Assembly (NCBI GenBank): GCA_023460955.1
Contig: JAEWOH010000041.1
Location: forward strand, 186,001-250,000
Origin: Bacillota bacterium
GTDB taxonomy: Bacteria > Bacillota > Clostridia > Acetivibrionales > DSM-1351
Reading direction: 5' to 3'
DNA length: 64,000 bases
Under the pieces are notes generated by a model. The model searched no databases. It was not told the origin of the DNA and saw nothing but the letters and a program-made list of their open reading frames with translations. Of the stretch, positions 32,835-41,578 are shown in pieces (position 1 is the stretch's first letter; the number at the start of each line of letters is the position of its first letter). The translations under genes were made by a program, and so were the position numbers.

Positions 32835-34520
32835 ATGTCTGTAGCGAAAAAACTGATAATAAGTTATGTATTAGTACTAGTATTAATGGCTGGAATTATA
32901 GGAGTAAGTATTTATACAACTCAATCATTAAGAACGCAAGCCGAAAACCTTATAACAGATGCTATTCCAATTGGATATGCAGCAGATGGATTGTTAACGG
33001 CACTGATTAATCAGGAAACCGGAGTACGAGGGTATCTTGTAACGGGGGATGAAAAGTTCCTTGAACCATACAACGATGGTAAAAGTAGTGTAAGAGCAAA
33101 TCTGCAAGAAGTTGAATCCAGGCTGGATAAGCATCCTGTTATGGCTTTGCTTATAGTAGAAGCTAAACCAAAGATTGACGCCATAGAAAAATATTTTGAA
33201 TCATTAATATCGCTGGTAAAGCAGGGGAAACTGGAAGAAGCGCGTTCAAAAGCCGGGGATGGAAAGCAGCTATTTGACAGTTATCGTGAATCTCATAATG
33301 ATATCAAAAAGGATATAGACAATCTCACAAATGATGCGTGGAACGATGTTTTAAATGTACAAAACAAAAGTCACAAACTCATTTCAATAATAGGTTTTTT
33401 AGCAATACTTTTTACTATAGCAACATCGTATCTTTTAATCAGAAGCATATCAACTCCTGTAAAAAAAGTTACAAATACCCTTCAAAGGATATCCGATGGA
33501 GATTTAACAGTGGGTACTCTGGATATTAAAAGTAAAGATGAAATTGGAGTATTGGTAACCTCGCTAAATAAAATGGTTGGAAATATGAGAGACATATTAG
33601 CTAAGGTAAGTGATGTGTCAACACAAGTTGCTGCTTCTTCGGAGGAACTGACTGCCAGTGCCGAACAATGTACAAAAGCTAACGAACAGATTGCTGAAGC
33701 AACTCAAAAAAGCGCTGCCGGTGCGGAAGAACAGTTAGTTAGCATTCAGAATTCAACCGATACAATAAAAGACATGTCATCAAATATTAAGCAAATTGCC
33801 GTAAATAGTAAAGAGATGTTTAATTTATCAGATAAAGCTTATTCGGCTTCAGAGCACGGGATTATAACAGTAAATGATGTTGTTGAACAAATGAATGAAA
33901 TAACAGCAACTGTTAATGATTCCGAGACTGTTATAAGAAAATTAGGAGAACACTCTAAAGTAATTGGAAATATGGTTGAAATAATCACAGGTATAACAGA
34001 ACAGACAAATCTTCTTGCTTTAAATGCTGCAATAGAGGCGGCACGTGCCGGTGAGCAGGGTAAGGGCTTTGCCGTCGTAGCTGAAGAGATACGCAAACTT
34101 GCCGAACAATCAAAGACATCTGCCGCTCAAATAGCTCAATTTGTTAAAGAAATACAAAGTGAAACAGAGAATGCTGTAATATCAATTAACAAAGGAAATG
34201 AAAAGGTTAAAGACGGCTTTGAAAAAACTCAGCATGTTGCTGAAACTTTCCAGGCAATCAAAGATGATGTTACAAATGTGAATAAAAAAGTTAAGGATGT
34301 AATGTCATCCATAGAAATTGTTTCTTCGCAGAGTCAGGCTATTGTTTCAATTTCTGAAACTATTAAGAAAGCAGCCGAAGAGGGTGCCATCCTAAGCCAG
34401 GAAAATTCTGCCTCGAATGAGGAGCAAGTTGCAACAATGGAGGAAATAACCTCTTCTGCGCAGTCATTGGCTGAACTTGCCGGTGAATTGCAGTCCTCAA
34501 TATCCATTTTTAAGATTTAA
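32835..34520 (+). CDS. Methyl-accepting chemotaxis protein
   Basis: The product is 561 aa. Membrane helix 1 is near residues 7-28, then a four-helix extracytoplasmic sensor of CHASE3-like type (Gln-Glu-Thr-Gly-Val-Arg-Gly-Tyr-Leu is the CHASE3 hallmark), membrane helix 2 near 180-203, HAMP to about 258, and a long signalling coiled coil. The conserved hairpin tip with Leu-Leu-Ala-Leu-Asn-Ala-Ala-Ile-Glu-Ala-Ala-Arg-Ala-Gly-Glu lies around residues 390-410. It signals to CheA/CheW. CHASE3 ligands are unknown. Confidence 0.92.
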   Translation: MSVAKKLIISYVLVLVLMAGIIGVSIYTTQSLRTQAENLITDAIPIGYAADGLLTALINQETGVRGYLVTGDEKFLEPYNDGKSSVRANLQEVESRLDKHPVMALLIVEAKPKIDAIEKYFESLISLVKQGKLEEARSKAGDGKQLFDSYRESHNDIKKDIDNLTNDAWNDVLNVQNKSHKLISIIGFLAILFTIATSYLLIRSISTPVKKVTNTLQRISDGDLTVGTLDIKSKDEIGVLVTSLNKMVGNMRDILAKVSDVSTQVAASSEELTASAEQCTKANEQIAEATQKSAAGAEEQLVSIQNSTDTIKDMSSNIKQIAVNSKEMFNLSDKAYSASEHGIITVNDVVEQMNEITATVNDSETVIRKLGEHSKVIGNMVEIITGITEQTNLLALNAAIEAARAGEQGKGFAVVAEEIRKLAEQSKTSAAQIAQFVKEIQSETENAVISINKGNEKVKDGFEKTQHVAETFQAIKDDVTNVNKKVKDVMSSIEIVSSQSQAIVSISETIKKAAEEGAILSQENSASNEEQVATMEEITSSAQSLAELAGELQSSISIFKI

Positions 34521-34541
34521 ATATTTTACACTATTAATAGT

Positions 34542-34580
34542 GCCACTTGTTCCTTACAGGAGCAGGTGGCTTCATTTTTA
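34542..34580 (+). terminator. Intrinsic terminator of the chemoreceptor gene
   Basis: A 12-bp stem (34542-34553 with 34559-34570, two G-T pairs) with a five-base TTACA loop, followed by TTCATTTTTA. Confidence 0.65.
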
Positions 34581-34747
34581 ATTTGAACAATGTATTGTTT
34601 TAAAATATTACTGATAAGTAAAATGTTAACTATAAAATTATCTAATAAAAAGGAAAAAGGCAGATATAAGTTGAATTAATTGGAGGAACAAACTTTATAT
34701 ACAATTTTAGAACATTCGTATATATGAAATATGCAGAGGATAAAAAA

Positions 34748-35665
34748 ATGGAGAAGACAATAGATGAAATATTGAGGTTTTGGAATATAAACGATGAGAT
34801 TCATCAAGTATACTCAAGTGCATGGTCCATCGGAAATAAATATATATTAAAAGCCTATGATAACCAGGGAAACCTTGAAAAAAATATTACTATAATGCGG
34901 ACTCTGACGGAAGCCGACGTACCTGCTGCAAGGCCTGTACAAACATTAGATGGGCTGGATTACATAAATACTAACGACAAATACTACGTTTTGTTTAACA
35001 AGCTTCAAGGCACACATGTAACTGACATTTACAACGATGATTATACAAAAGTTGCTTTTGAATCCGGTAAAATTTTGGCACGCCTTCACAACGCATTTTT
35101 GTGGTGTGAAAAGAGGCTTACTTTTGAAGATAACAGCCTGTTGGATGAATTTAAAGGATGGATTCACCAAGTCCTTAAAGAAAATAATTATCGACATTTA
35201 GGCGGAGCAGCTTTTAACTCCAGTTTGACAGAGCTCACAGAATGCTATGACAAACTCCCCAGGCAGTTAATTCACAGGGATTTTCATTTCGGGAATATAC
35301 TATTCTGCAATGGAGAATTGTCAGGATATATAGATTTTGATCTGAGTCAAAAAAATGCCAGAATATTTGATATGTGCTACTTCCTGGCAGGTTTACTTGT
35401 TGGGCATGTTGAATCCAAAGAGAATGTTGATAAATGGTATGCGATAATTTCAAATTTTGTTAAGGGCTATGAAAATACAAATCCCCTTTCTAAAATAGAG
35501 AAAGATAGCATACCCTGTCTTATGAAAAATATTGAGCTGCTTTTTGTAGCTTATTTTATAAAAACAGGCAATGATGAAATCGCAAAAAGCACAGCAGGTT
35601 TATATCATTTCATAAAGGATAACGAGAAAAATATATGTGCTGCAGTATACAACAGTACATTATGA
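34748..35665 (+). CDS. Aminoglycoside phosphotransferase (APH)-fold kinase
   Basis: The product is 305 aa from ATG 34748, which has AGAGGA at 34735-34740; the in-frame ATG at 34724 lacks a binding site. The catalytic loop is H176-R-D-F-H-F-G-N (Brenner motif HxDxxxxN) and the metal-binding Asp follows in Ile-Asp-Phe-Asp-Leu-Ser. The family phosphorylates aminoglycosides, macrolides, homoserine, choline or similar. The neighbouring ANT(6) gene makes a drug target tempting, but the N-terminal part does not match a resistance enzyme I know well. Confidence 0.75.
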   Translation: MEKTIDEILRFWNINDEIHQVYSSAWSIGNKYILKAYDNQGNLEKNITIMRTLTEADVPAARPVQTLDGLDYINTNDKYYVLFNKLQGTHVTDIYNDDYTKVAFESGKILARLHNAFLWCEKRLTFEDNSLLDEFKGWIHQVLKENNYRHLGGAAFNSSLTELTECYDKLPRQLIHRDFHFGNILFCNGELSGYIDFDLSQKNARIFDMCYFLAGLLVGHVESKENVDKWYAIISNFVKGYENTNPLSKIEKDSIPCLMKNIELLFVAYFIKTGNDEIAKSTAGLYHFIKDNEKNICAAVYNSTL

Positions 35666-35708
35666 TATATAAAGTAACAAGATTTTTTTACATTATGGAG
35701 CGATAGCT

Positions 35709-36566
35709 ATGAGGACAGAACAGGAAATGTTTGACTTGATTTTAAATCCTGCAGTAAAGGACGAGCGTGTCCGGGCAGTTTATATGAATGGCTCAAGGGC
35801 CAACCCGAATGTAGAAAAAGACCAATATCAGGATTATGATATTGTTTATGTTGTAACAGAGACTTCTTCATTTTTAGAGGACAAGAGCTGGATTTCGGTG
35901 TTTGGAGACATCGCTATGGTACAGGAGCCAGATTCCAACGATCTTGGATGGGGACAAAATGCGGATTACTCCCGCTCTTTTGGCTGGTTAATACTTTTTA
36001 AGGATGGAAATCGTATTGACCTGCATATACAAATTACGGAGGCTATGCTTGAGGAATATGAAGAAGATAGTTTGACAGTTCCGCTTCTGGACAAGGATGG
36101 CATACTGCCGCCTATTCCGGCATCAAATGACACTAAATATTGGGTGCAGAAGCCTGCAAAATCCAGATATGACGGCTGCTGCAATGAATTCTGGTGGTGT
36201 CTTAACAATGTTGCCAAAGGTATTGCTCGCGACCAACTTCCTTACGCCATGAGAATGTATAATGAAATTGTGCATGTAGAACTTGATACAATGCTTGAGT
36301 GGTATATTGGTATAGGTACGGACTTCTCTGTTTCTGTTGGAATGTGGGGTAAATACTTCAAGAAATATCTATCCCATGAGATGTATGATTTATATATAAA
36401 AACCTATTCAGACTGCGAAAAACTCTGGTCGGCGCTTTTTACTGCATGTGACCTCTTTAGTATGGTTGCCCCCGTTGTTGCCGACCACTTAGGATATTCC
36501 TACTGCAAGGCTGATGATCAAAATATGAGGGAGTACCTGATTAAAGTAAGAAATTCAGAAATATAG
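35709..36566 (+). CDS. Aminoglycoside 6-adenylyltransferase, ANT(6)-like
   Basis: The product is 285 aa, close to AadK/AadE (284-302 aa). The nucleotidyltransferase motif is G28-S-R-A-N-P with metal ligands in D42-Y-D44-I-V. Further family runs include Leu-Gly-Trp-Gly and the C-terminal Asp-His-Leu-Gly-Tyr. Such enzymes adenylate streptomycin at O6. It could be an intrinsic enzyme of this species. TGGAGCG lies just upstream. It ends 176 bases before an AraC-type gene. Confidence 0.85.
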   Translation: MRTEQEMFDLILNPAVKDERVRAVYMNGSRANPNVEKDQYQDYDIVYVVTETSSFLEDKSWISVFGDIAMVQEPDSNDLGWGQNADYSRSFGWLILFKDGNRIDLHIQITEAMLEEYEEDSLTVPLLDKDGILPPIPASNDTKYWVQKPAKSRYDGCCNEFWWCLNNVAKGIARDQLPYAMRMYNEIVHVELDTMLEWYIGIGTDFSVSVGMWGKYFKKYLSHEMYDLYIKTYSDCEKLWSALFTACDLFSMVAPVVADHLGYSYCKADDQNMREYLIKVRNSEI

Positions 36567-36567
36567 C

Positions 36568-36624
36568 GATGTACCGGAATGGGAGTACACGCCTGTACTG
36601 GTAGAGATGAAGGAATTTATATAA
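36568..36624 (+). pseudogene. Possible coding scar downstream of the ANT(6) gene
   Basis: Immediately after the ANT(6) stop, in another frame, 18 codons read Asp-Val-Pro-Glu-Trp-Glu-Tyr-Thr-Pro-Val-Leu-Val-Glu-Met-Lys-Glu-Phe-Ile then TAA. This looks like a genuine C-terminus, but there is no start. It may be the end of a gene removed by deletion. Confidence 0.25.
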
Positions 36625-36741
36625 TTCGCTGCGACCTGGGCGATTTTAGTGTCGCCGCTTAAAATGTGTGTCATAAAGTTGAGCAAAACAGGTCAAGAAA
36701 TAACAATTACTTCATGATATCCTTTTGTTGGAGGTGAGAAC

Positions 36742-37650
36742 ATGGATAATTGTGAAAAGCTTAATGCCGTAAATCGTATGAAGGAGTACATTCAGCAACA
36801 CATAACCGAACAGATAACGTTGCGTATGTTGGCAAATACAGCAAATTATTCTCCCTGGCATGCCGATAGGATTTTTAAGGAACTTACAGGTAAAACTCCT
36901 TTTGAGTACATCAGGGCAGTCCGTTTGTCGCTTGCAGCTGTAAAACTGCGCAGTACGGATGTTAAAGTGGCAGACGTGGCCTTTGATTATGTGTTTGATT
37001 CACATGAAGGATTTACAAGAGCTTTTACAAAGCATTTCGGAGTGACTCCACGGTACTATAATAAAAGTTCTCCATTGATAAAATTTTTTATACCGGAGAA
37101 CATCCGTGATTTTTACCTCACAACACAAAAAGGAGTGACGTTTATGCCTAAAAATTCTAACGCTAATACGGTTTTTGTTCAGGTTATTGAACGGCCTGCA
37201 AGAAAGCTCATTTTAAAAAGAGGTATCACAGCTACCGAATACTTTAAATACTGCGAAGAGGTTGGCTGTGATATTTGGGATGCACTGTTAAACATTAAGG
37301 AAGCACTTTATGAGCCTATAGGAATGTGGCTTCCTCAAAACCTTCAGAAACCAGGCACTTCAACCTATGCTCAGGGAGTAGAGGTACCGGAAGCTTACAG
37401 CGGAGATATTCCAGACGGATTTGAGATAATAGAGCTTAAGCCATGCAAATTGATGGTGTTCCAAGGAAAACCTTACGATGATGAAAAGTTTGGCGAAGCA
37501 ATTTCTGAATTATGGGAAGTGATGAAGGATTACGATCCTAAACTATATGGCTTCGAGTGGGATGACCAGGCCGGCCCCAGGTTCCAATTGGCACCGATGG
37601 GGTATAGAGGGTATATTGAAGCCAGACCTGTCAGACAAATAAATGTATAG
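36742..37650 (+). CDS. AraC-family regulator with GyrI-like effector domain
   Basis: The product is 302 aa with the same layout as the regulator at 27343: an N-terminal AraC domain (residues 10-110, with Phe-Thr-Lys-His-Phe-Gly-Val-Thr-Pro-Arg-Tyr-Tyr closing it) and a C-terminal GyrI-like domain (Ile-Glu-Leu-Lys-Pro-Cys-Lys-Leu-Met-Val-Phe). GGAGGTGAG precedes the ATG. No GyrI-only partner sits beside this one. Ligand and targets are unknown. Confidence 0.85.
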   Translation: MDNCEKLNAVNRMKEYIQQHITEQITLRMLANTANYSPWHADRIFKELTGKTPFEYIRAVRLSLAAVKLRSTDVKVADVAFDYVFDSHEGFTRAFTKHFGVTPRYYNKSSPLIKFFIPENIRDFYLTTQKGVTFMPKNSNANTVFVQVIERPARKLILKRGITATEYFKYCEEVGCDIWDALLNIKEALYEPIGMWLPQNLQKPGTSTYAQGVEVPEAYSGDIPDGFEIIELKPCKLMVFQGKPYDDEKFGEAISELWEVMKDYDPKLYGFEWDDQAGPRFQLAPMGYRGYIEARPVRQINV

Positions 37651-37769
37651 GAATATAATGAACAATAATTTTCGGATAATTAGCAATTCAAGTCAAGAAA
37701 ATTATTACTCTCTGATTGATAATATTATTGAAGTTAATAATTTTGCTTAAACTGTAAAACCACTGTTTT

Positions 37770-38531
37770 GTGGCAAAGAAACAGATTAAGCTATATCAGA
37801 GAAAGGAGAGTATCGGCGAGTACTATAAATGTCCGATGCAAAAAATCATGCATATAACATTCGAGGAATCTGAAAATGACGTTATTTTTAAAATTACAGA
37901 ATTTGACGCTAAGTTTGATAATGTTTTGAAAATGTGCTACTACCAATCAGATGGGAAGAGCTACTACAAAAGCTTTCCGAAGAATACAAAGAATATTGAG
38001 CTGATTAAGCAGCACTATCTGAAAAACGCTGAAGAAATGTTTAGTCAGTTAGGGTATTTCAGGCCAGTCCCATGGGAAGATGCACTATATGAGTTTGTTA
38101 AAAGAATGAAGGGCTCACAGGTAGAATGGTGGCTTACGGGGAGTTGTGCGACATGTATCCGCGGAATACCGTTAAATCCCCATGATGTTGATATTACGAT
38201 TAATTCAAAAGACATTGATGAGGTGAATGAAATCTTTGCAAACTACTTGATTGAACCGATTGTTGACACTAATGGCTGGCTGACAAAGGATTTTGGAGTT
38301 GTATTCCTTCATGCCAGAATAGATTTGGCATCTGATCCTGTTGCCGCTTTAGATGAACCCGAACCGGTTGACTGTGGGCCATTTGCAAGAGCTCACCTTG
38401 AAACAGTAACCTGGAGGGGATATGAAATAAAAGTTCCTCCTCTTTACTTGCAGCTAAATGTAAACAAAAAGAGGGGAAGACATGACAGGGTACATTTAAT
38501 TCAAAGGCACATGGAAAGTATTAATAAGTAG
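37770..38531 (+). CDS. Nucleotidyltransferase-fold protein
   Basis: The product is 253 aa. The nucleotidyltransferase signature is Trp-Leu-Thr-G124-S125-Cys-Ala ... D139-V-D141-Ile, with Gly-Ser followed by the paired aspartates, as in NTP_transf/MNT-type enzymes. The N-terminal 100 residues are not recognised. The only upstream start is GTG 37770, with a stop codon 15 bases before it and no clear ribosome site, so the start is uncertain. An in-frame ATG lies at codon 23. The substrate is unknown; antibiotic or nucleotide transfer both fit. Confidence 0.65.
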   Translation: MAKKQIKLYQRKESIGEYYKCPMQKIMHITFEESENDVIFKITEFDAKFDNVLKMCYYQSDGKSYYKSFPKNTKNIELIKQHYLKNAEEMFSQLGYFRPVPWEDALYEFVKRMKGSQVEWWLTGSCATCIRGIPLNPHDVDITINSKDIDEVNEIFANYLIEPIVDTNGWLTKDFGVVFLHARIDLASDPVAALDEPEPVDCGPFARAHLETVTWRGYEIKVPPLYLQLNVNKKRGRHDRVHLIQRHMESINK

Positions 38532-38534
38532 AGT

Positions 38535-38573
38535 AAAAAAAGTTATGAAGGCTGAGCCTTCATAACTTTTTTT
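38535..38573. terminator. Perfect bidirectional terminator
   Basis: An 18-bp perfect stem (38535-38552 with 38556-38573) and a three-base TGA loop, with A7 on one side and T7 on the other. It separates the nucleotidyltransferase from the convergent ceramidase-like gene. Confidence 0.9.
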
Positions 38574-38586
38574 ATGGAAAACCACA

Positions 38587-39828
38587 TTATTGCTTATCTT
38601 CACTGTAAGCTGCCAACTGTTCGGTAACCAATTGCACTAGCCTATCCGCAGTATCGCGGTTTAAGGGCATAACTCTCCCATGATAAATATAGTAAATCAA
38701 ATAAGAGTGAAGCACTTCATAACCGCCTTTGTCATATTCTTCAGCTGTCGGTAGATAGCCGTCGCAGCCGTTGGTATAACCACCAAAGCAAATAAGCGGA
38801 TTGTTGCACGCAATTGCGACATCTACCGCAAGCTCGCACATTATTTCACTGGGAACGCCACATAGACAGCCGCCGTTAAGCTTGAAATATTGAATTTCTA
38901 TCTCTGTACTTTGTTGAGTTATCCCTTCCTTATGTAACCTATCAACCTCTTTAAGCCAGTTTGTACCATCAATATGATTTTGTGACATTGCCTCTTTTGA
39001 AATGGCCTTTGCTTTTTCAGGGGAAGGCACGTCGGCATGAAAGACCTCAACCTGAGAAAACATCTCCAATTCATTAATCTTTACCGGCTGTAGCTTGTCA
39101 ATACAGGGGCTGACGGCTTCAATTACTGCAGAAGCCATTATATCCAATGCTTCCAACGAACCGTCGTGTTTTGGCTTGACGTTTCCGGAAGCACCTTGCG
39201 TAAACATAACTTTACATTTAAAGCTATCTTCAAGCCTATCTCTTGTAACCCCGATAAAGTCGGAAGATACAAGGTAATTATCCGCCAGAAGCACATTTGC
39301 GTGGGCTGTAACTCTTAAAATCAGCAGACGCAATTTGTCGGACTCGGCATCAGTTACTTTCAGAATATTGATGCGCTTGTCGAGGACGCCTTGCGGGTTT
39401 CTCCGGTTTATCCCTATATCTGCTTCTGCTACTCCCCAGGCTGCTTTTACCGGAAACATAGTCTCTTCAGCCATGCTTACAGCAAGCAGTACCTGTTCAC
39501 ACAGAAAACGAAAGTATTCCGGCTCCAGGCTGATATTTGGTGCACTGTGTGTATGACTAAAGCAAAGCATGACCCTGTCACGGGTTATTCCAAGCTTAGC
39601 AGCAATCTGATTGCGCAAAAGATTTGCGTCTGAGTTCATAAAGCCAATATGGTCAACTGCTGTCAGGCAGCACATTCCTTCGTTTGAACGCCAAAGTGAT
39701 ACCTGTGCGAAAAGCTTGTGCAAAACCCCTCTGGAAAGTTCATCTTCTCTCCCAAAACCCACAGTCTGAACGTTATAGGCAGGTGTAATATCTACCTCTG
39801 AGAATCCTAAATATATTTTATTTTCCAT
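38587..39828 (-). CDS. Neutral/alkaline ceramidase-like N-terminal domain protein
   Basis: The product is 413 aa from the ATG at 39828, with AAGGAG (complement of 39837-39842) eight bases upstream; the frame extends to 39948 without support. The start Leu-Gly-Phe-Ser-Glu-Val-Asp-Ile-Thr-Pro and the zinc-site run Phe-Ser-His-Thr-His-Ser-Ala-Pro are typical of PF04734. Real neutral ceramidases are secreted and much longer, about 650 residues or more; this one has no signal peptide and lacks the C-terminal domain, so it is likely a cytoplasmic amidase-like enzyme of unknown substrate. Confidence 0.75.
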   Translation of the reverse strand: MENKIYLGFSEVDITPAYNVQTVGFGREDELSRGVLHKLFAQVSLWRSNEGMCCLTAVDHIGFMNSDANLLRNQIAAKLGITRDRVMLCFSHTHSAPNISLEPEYFRFLCEQVLLAVSMAEETMFPVKAAWGVAEADIGINRRNPQGVLDKRINILKVTDAESDKLRLLILRVTAHANVLLADNYLVSSDFIGVTRDRLEDSFKCKVMFTQGASGNVKPKHDGSLEALDIMASAVIEAVSPCIDKLQPVKINELEMFSQVEVFHADVPSPEKAKAISKEAMSQNHIDGTNWLKEVDRLHKEGITQQSTEIEIQYFKLNGGCLCGVPSEIMCELAVDVAIACNNPLICFGGYTNGCDGYLPTAEEYDKGGYEVLHSYLIYYIYHGRVMPLNRDTADRLVQLVTEQLAAYSEDKQ

Positions 39829-40287
39829 AAACTTTGCTCCTTTATATTTAAAGTAATTTAAAAATAATATTGATAAGCAAAGCTTGATACCGGGCGGTAC
39901 AGCTCTACCGCTCCATGCAATTACCGCCCTCGTCTCAAGACAATGCATGGAGCATAAACAATGTTGAGCGGTTGAATGCTCATAAATAGCACCTCGGGTA
40001 TAAAAATTTTAGTTTAATTATATTATATATATAAAATTTTATCACCGATTAAATTTACATCTAAATTGTTTTATATCCTTATTCAAAAGTTCAGTATTCA
40101 CTTGCCTTATTAAGAAATACTAAAATCGGTGCTTAATATGTTCTCAAAGGTATTAATCCGTTTGAATATATACATTTAGATATAAAAATACATCAAATTA
40201 TTTTAAATATACATTTACTTAAGTCGTTTTGCAGTTAAAATATAGGATTAGTAGTACTAAATTTATACTCAACAATAGGAGCTTTAT
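39829..40287. other. Divergent intergenic region with nested inverted repeats
   Basis: This 459-base region separates the leftward ceramidase-like gene from the rightward MFS gene. Three overlapping inverted repeats lie at 39892-39953: GCTCCATGCA 39910-39919 with 39944-39953; GGGCGGTA 39892-39899 with 39922-39929; and GCGGTA 39894-39899 with TACCGC 39906-39911. They cannot all form at once and would lie in the leader of the leftward gene. The rest is A+T-rich without clear features. Confidence 0.45.
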
Positions 40288-41475
40288 ATGGATCAAATTA
40301 CTGCTGTTAACCAGAACAATAATAAACTTGGTAAATCGCTTGTTTTATTGATGGCCGTAGCGGCAGGAACTGCTGTAGCAAACTTATACTACATTCAGCC
40401 GCTGCTGGGTGAAATTGCAAGGGCACTAAATGTAAGCCAGGTAAATGTCGGTTTTACCACAATGCTTACACAGGTGGGATATGCCATAGGAATGCTGGTT
40501 CTGCTTCCGTTAGCTGATATCAAGGAAAAAAGAAAGCTTATTTTGATAATGCTTTTTTGTTCAACCTGTTCACTGCTGCTTATGTTTTTTTCTCCCAATA
40601 TTACTGTTCTCTCAGTGGCGGCCTTTGCTGTAGGGTTTACCTCTGTGGTACCTCAGCTTATAGTTCCTTTAGCTGCTCAATTAGCAGAACCAGGGGAAAG
40701 AGGAAAGGTGATAGGCACTGTTATGAGCGGTCTCTTGATTGGAATACTGCTCTCCCGTACCTTAAGCGGTATAATAGGAGAAAATTTTGGCTGGAGAGTG
40801 GTTTACCTCATTGCCGCCGGACTAATGATATTATTGGCAGGACTTTTAGGCAAATTCTTACCTGTAAGTCCTGCGGTCTCAACCTTGAAATATAAAGATT
40901 TGTTTAAGTCCATGTTTGGTCTTGTGAAGACATACCCGGTGCTTGTTGAAGCCTCTATTAACGGGGCTATGATGTTTGCGGCATTCAGTGCCTTCTGGAC
41001 TTCTCTTACCTTTTTGTTGGAAGGCCCTCAGTATAATATGGGTGCCGATATTGCAGGACTGTTCGGTTTGATTGGGGTGGTCGGTGCAGCAGCTGCACCG
41101 ATAGCAGGGAGATTGGCTGATAAAAAGAGTCCTAAATTTACAGTTGGAATAGGAATTGTTATTGTCATTGCTGCATATGTTTGTATGCTTTTATTCGGTT
41201 TTAAATTATGGGGATTGATTATCGGTGTAATATTACTTGACCTGGGTGTTCAATCCTGCCAGATATCAAATCAGGCAAGAGTACATGCATTGAGTAATGA
41301 ATACCGAAATCGAATAAATACTGTTTTTATGGTATCTTACTTTATTGGTGGTTCTCTGGGTTCTTTCCTCAGTTCCTACAATTATGCACGGCTTGGCTGG
41401 ATAGGTGTTTGTCTGCTTGGACTTGCTACCCAGATAATAGCAATCATAGCTCATAAGAGCTTTAAGAAAACCTAG
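40288..41475 (+). CDS. MFS transporter, probable drug exporter
   Basis: The product is 395 aa with about twelve membrane helices, cytoplasmic N-terminus and a central loop near residue 195-205. The motif after helix 2 is Leu-Ala-Asp-Ile-Lys-Glu-Lys-Arg-Lys, a version of the MFS A-motif. The C-terminal half repeats it as Gly-Arg-Leu-Ala-Asp-Lys-Lys-Ser. From memory it resembles the inner-membrane exporters of the YgaY/NepI type. AGGAGC precedes the ATG. Substrate unknown. Confidence 0.82.
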   Translation: MDQITAVNQNNNKLGKSLVLLMAVAAGTAVANLYYIQPLLGEIARALNVSQVNVGFTTMLTQVGYAIGMLVLLPLADIKEKRKLILIMLFCSTCSLLLMFFSPNITVLSVAAFAVGFTSVVPQLIVPLAAQLAEPGERGKVIGTVMSGLLIGILLSRTLSGIIGENFGWRVVYLIAAGLMILLAGLLGKFLPVSPAVSTLKYKDLFKSMFGLVKTYPVLVEASINGAMMFAAFSAFWTSLTFLLEGPQYNMGADIAGLFGLIGVVGAAAAPIAGRLADKKSPKFTVGIGIVIVIAAYVCMLLFGFKLWGLIIGVILLDLGVQSCQISNQARVHALSNEYRNRINTVFMVSYFIGGSLGSFLSSYNYARLGWIGVCLLGLATQIIAIIAHKSFKKT

Positions 41476-41578
41476 TTTTTCGATTCAATAATAATGGACA
41501 ATGCTTTCCATATGGAGTAAACTACTACTAATATTTGCTGTTTGTGTACGCCGGAAGTGAGCGTAGATAGGAGACATT

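Noticed and set aside
38535..38573. Miniature transposon end or attachment site
   Set aside because: The perfect inverted repeat with flanking A and T runs between convergent genes is fully explained as a bidirectional terminator.
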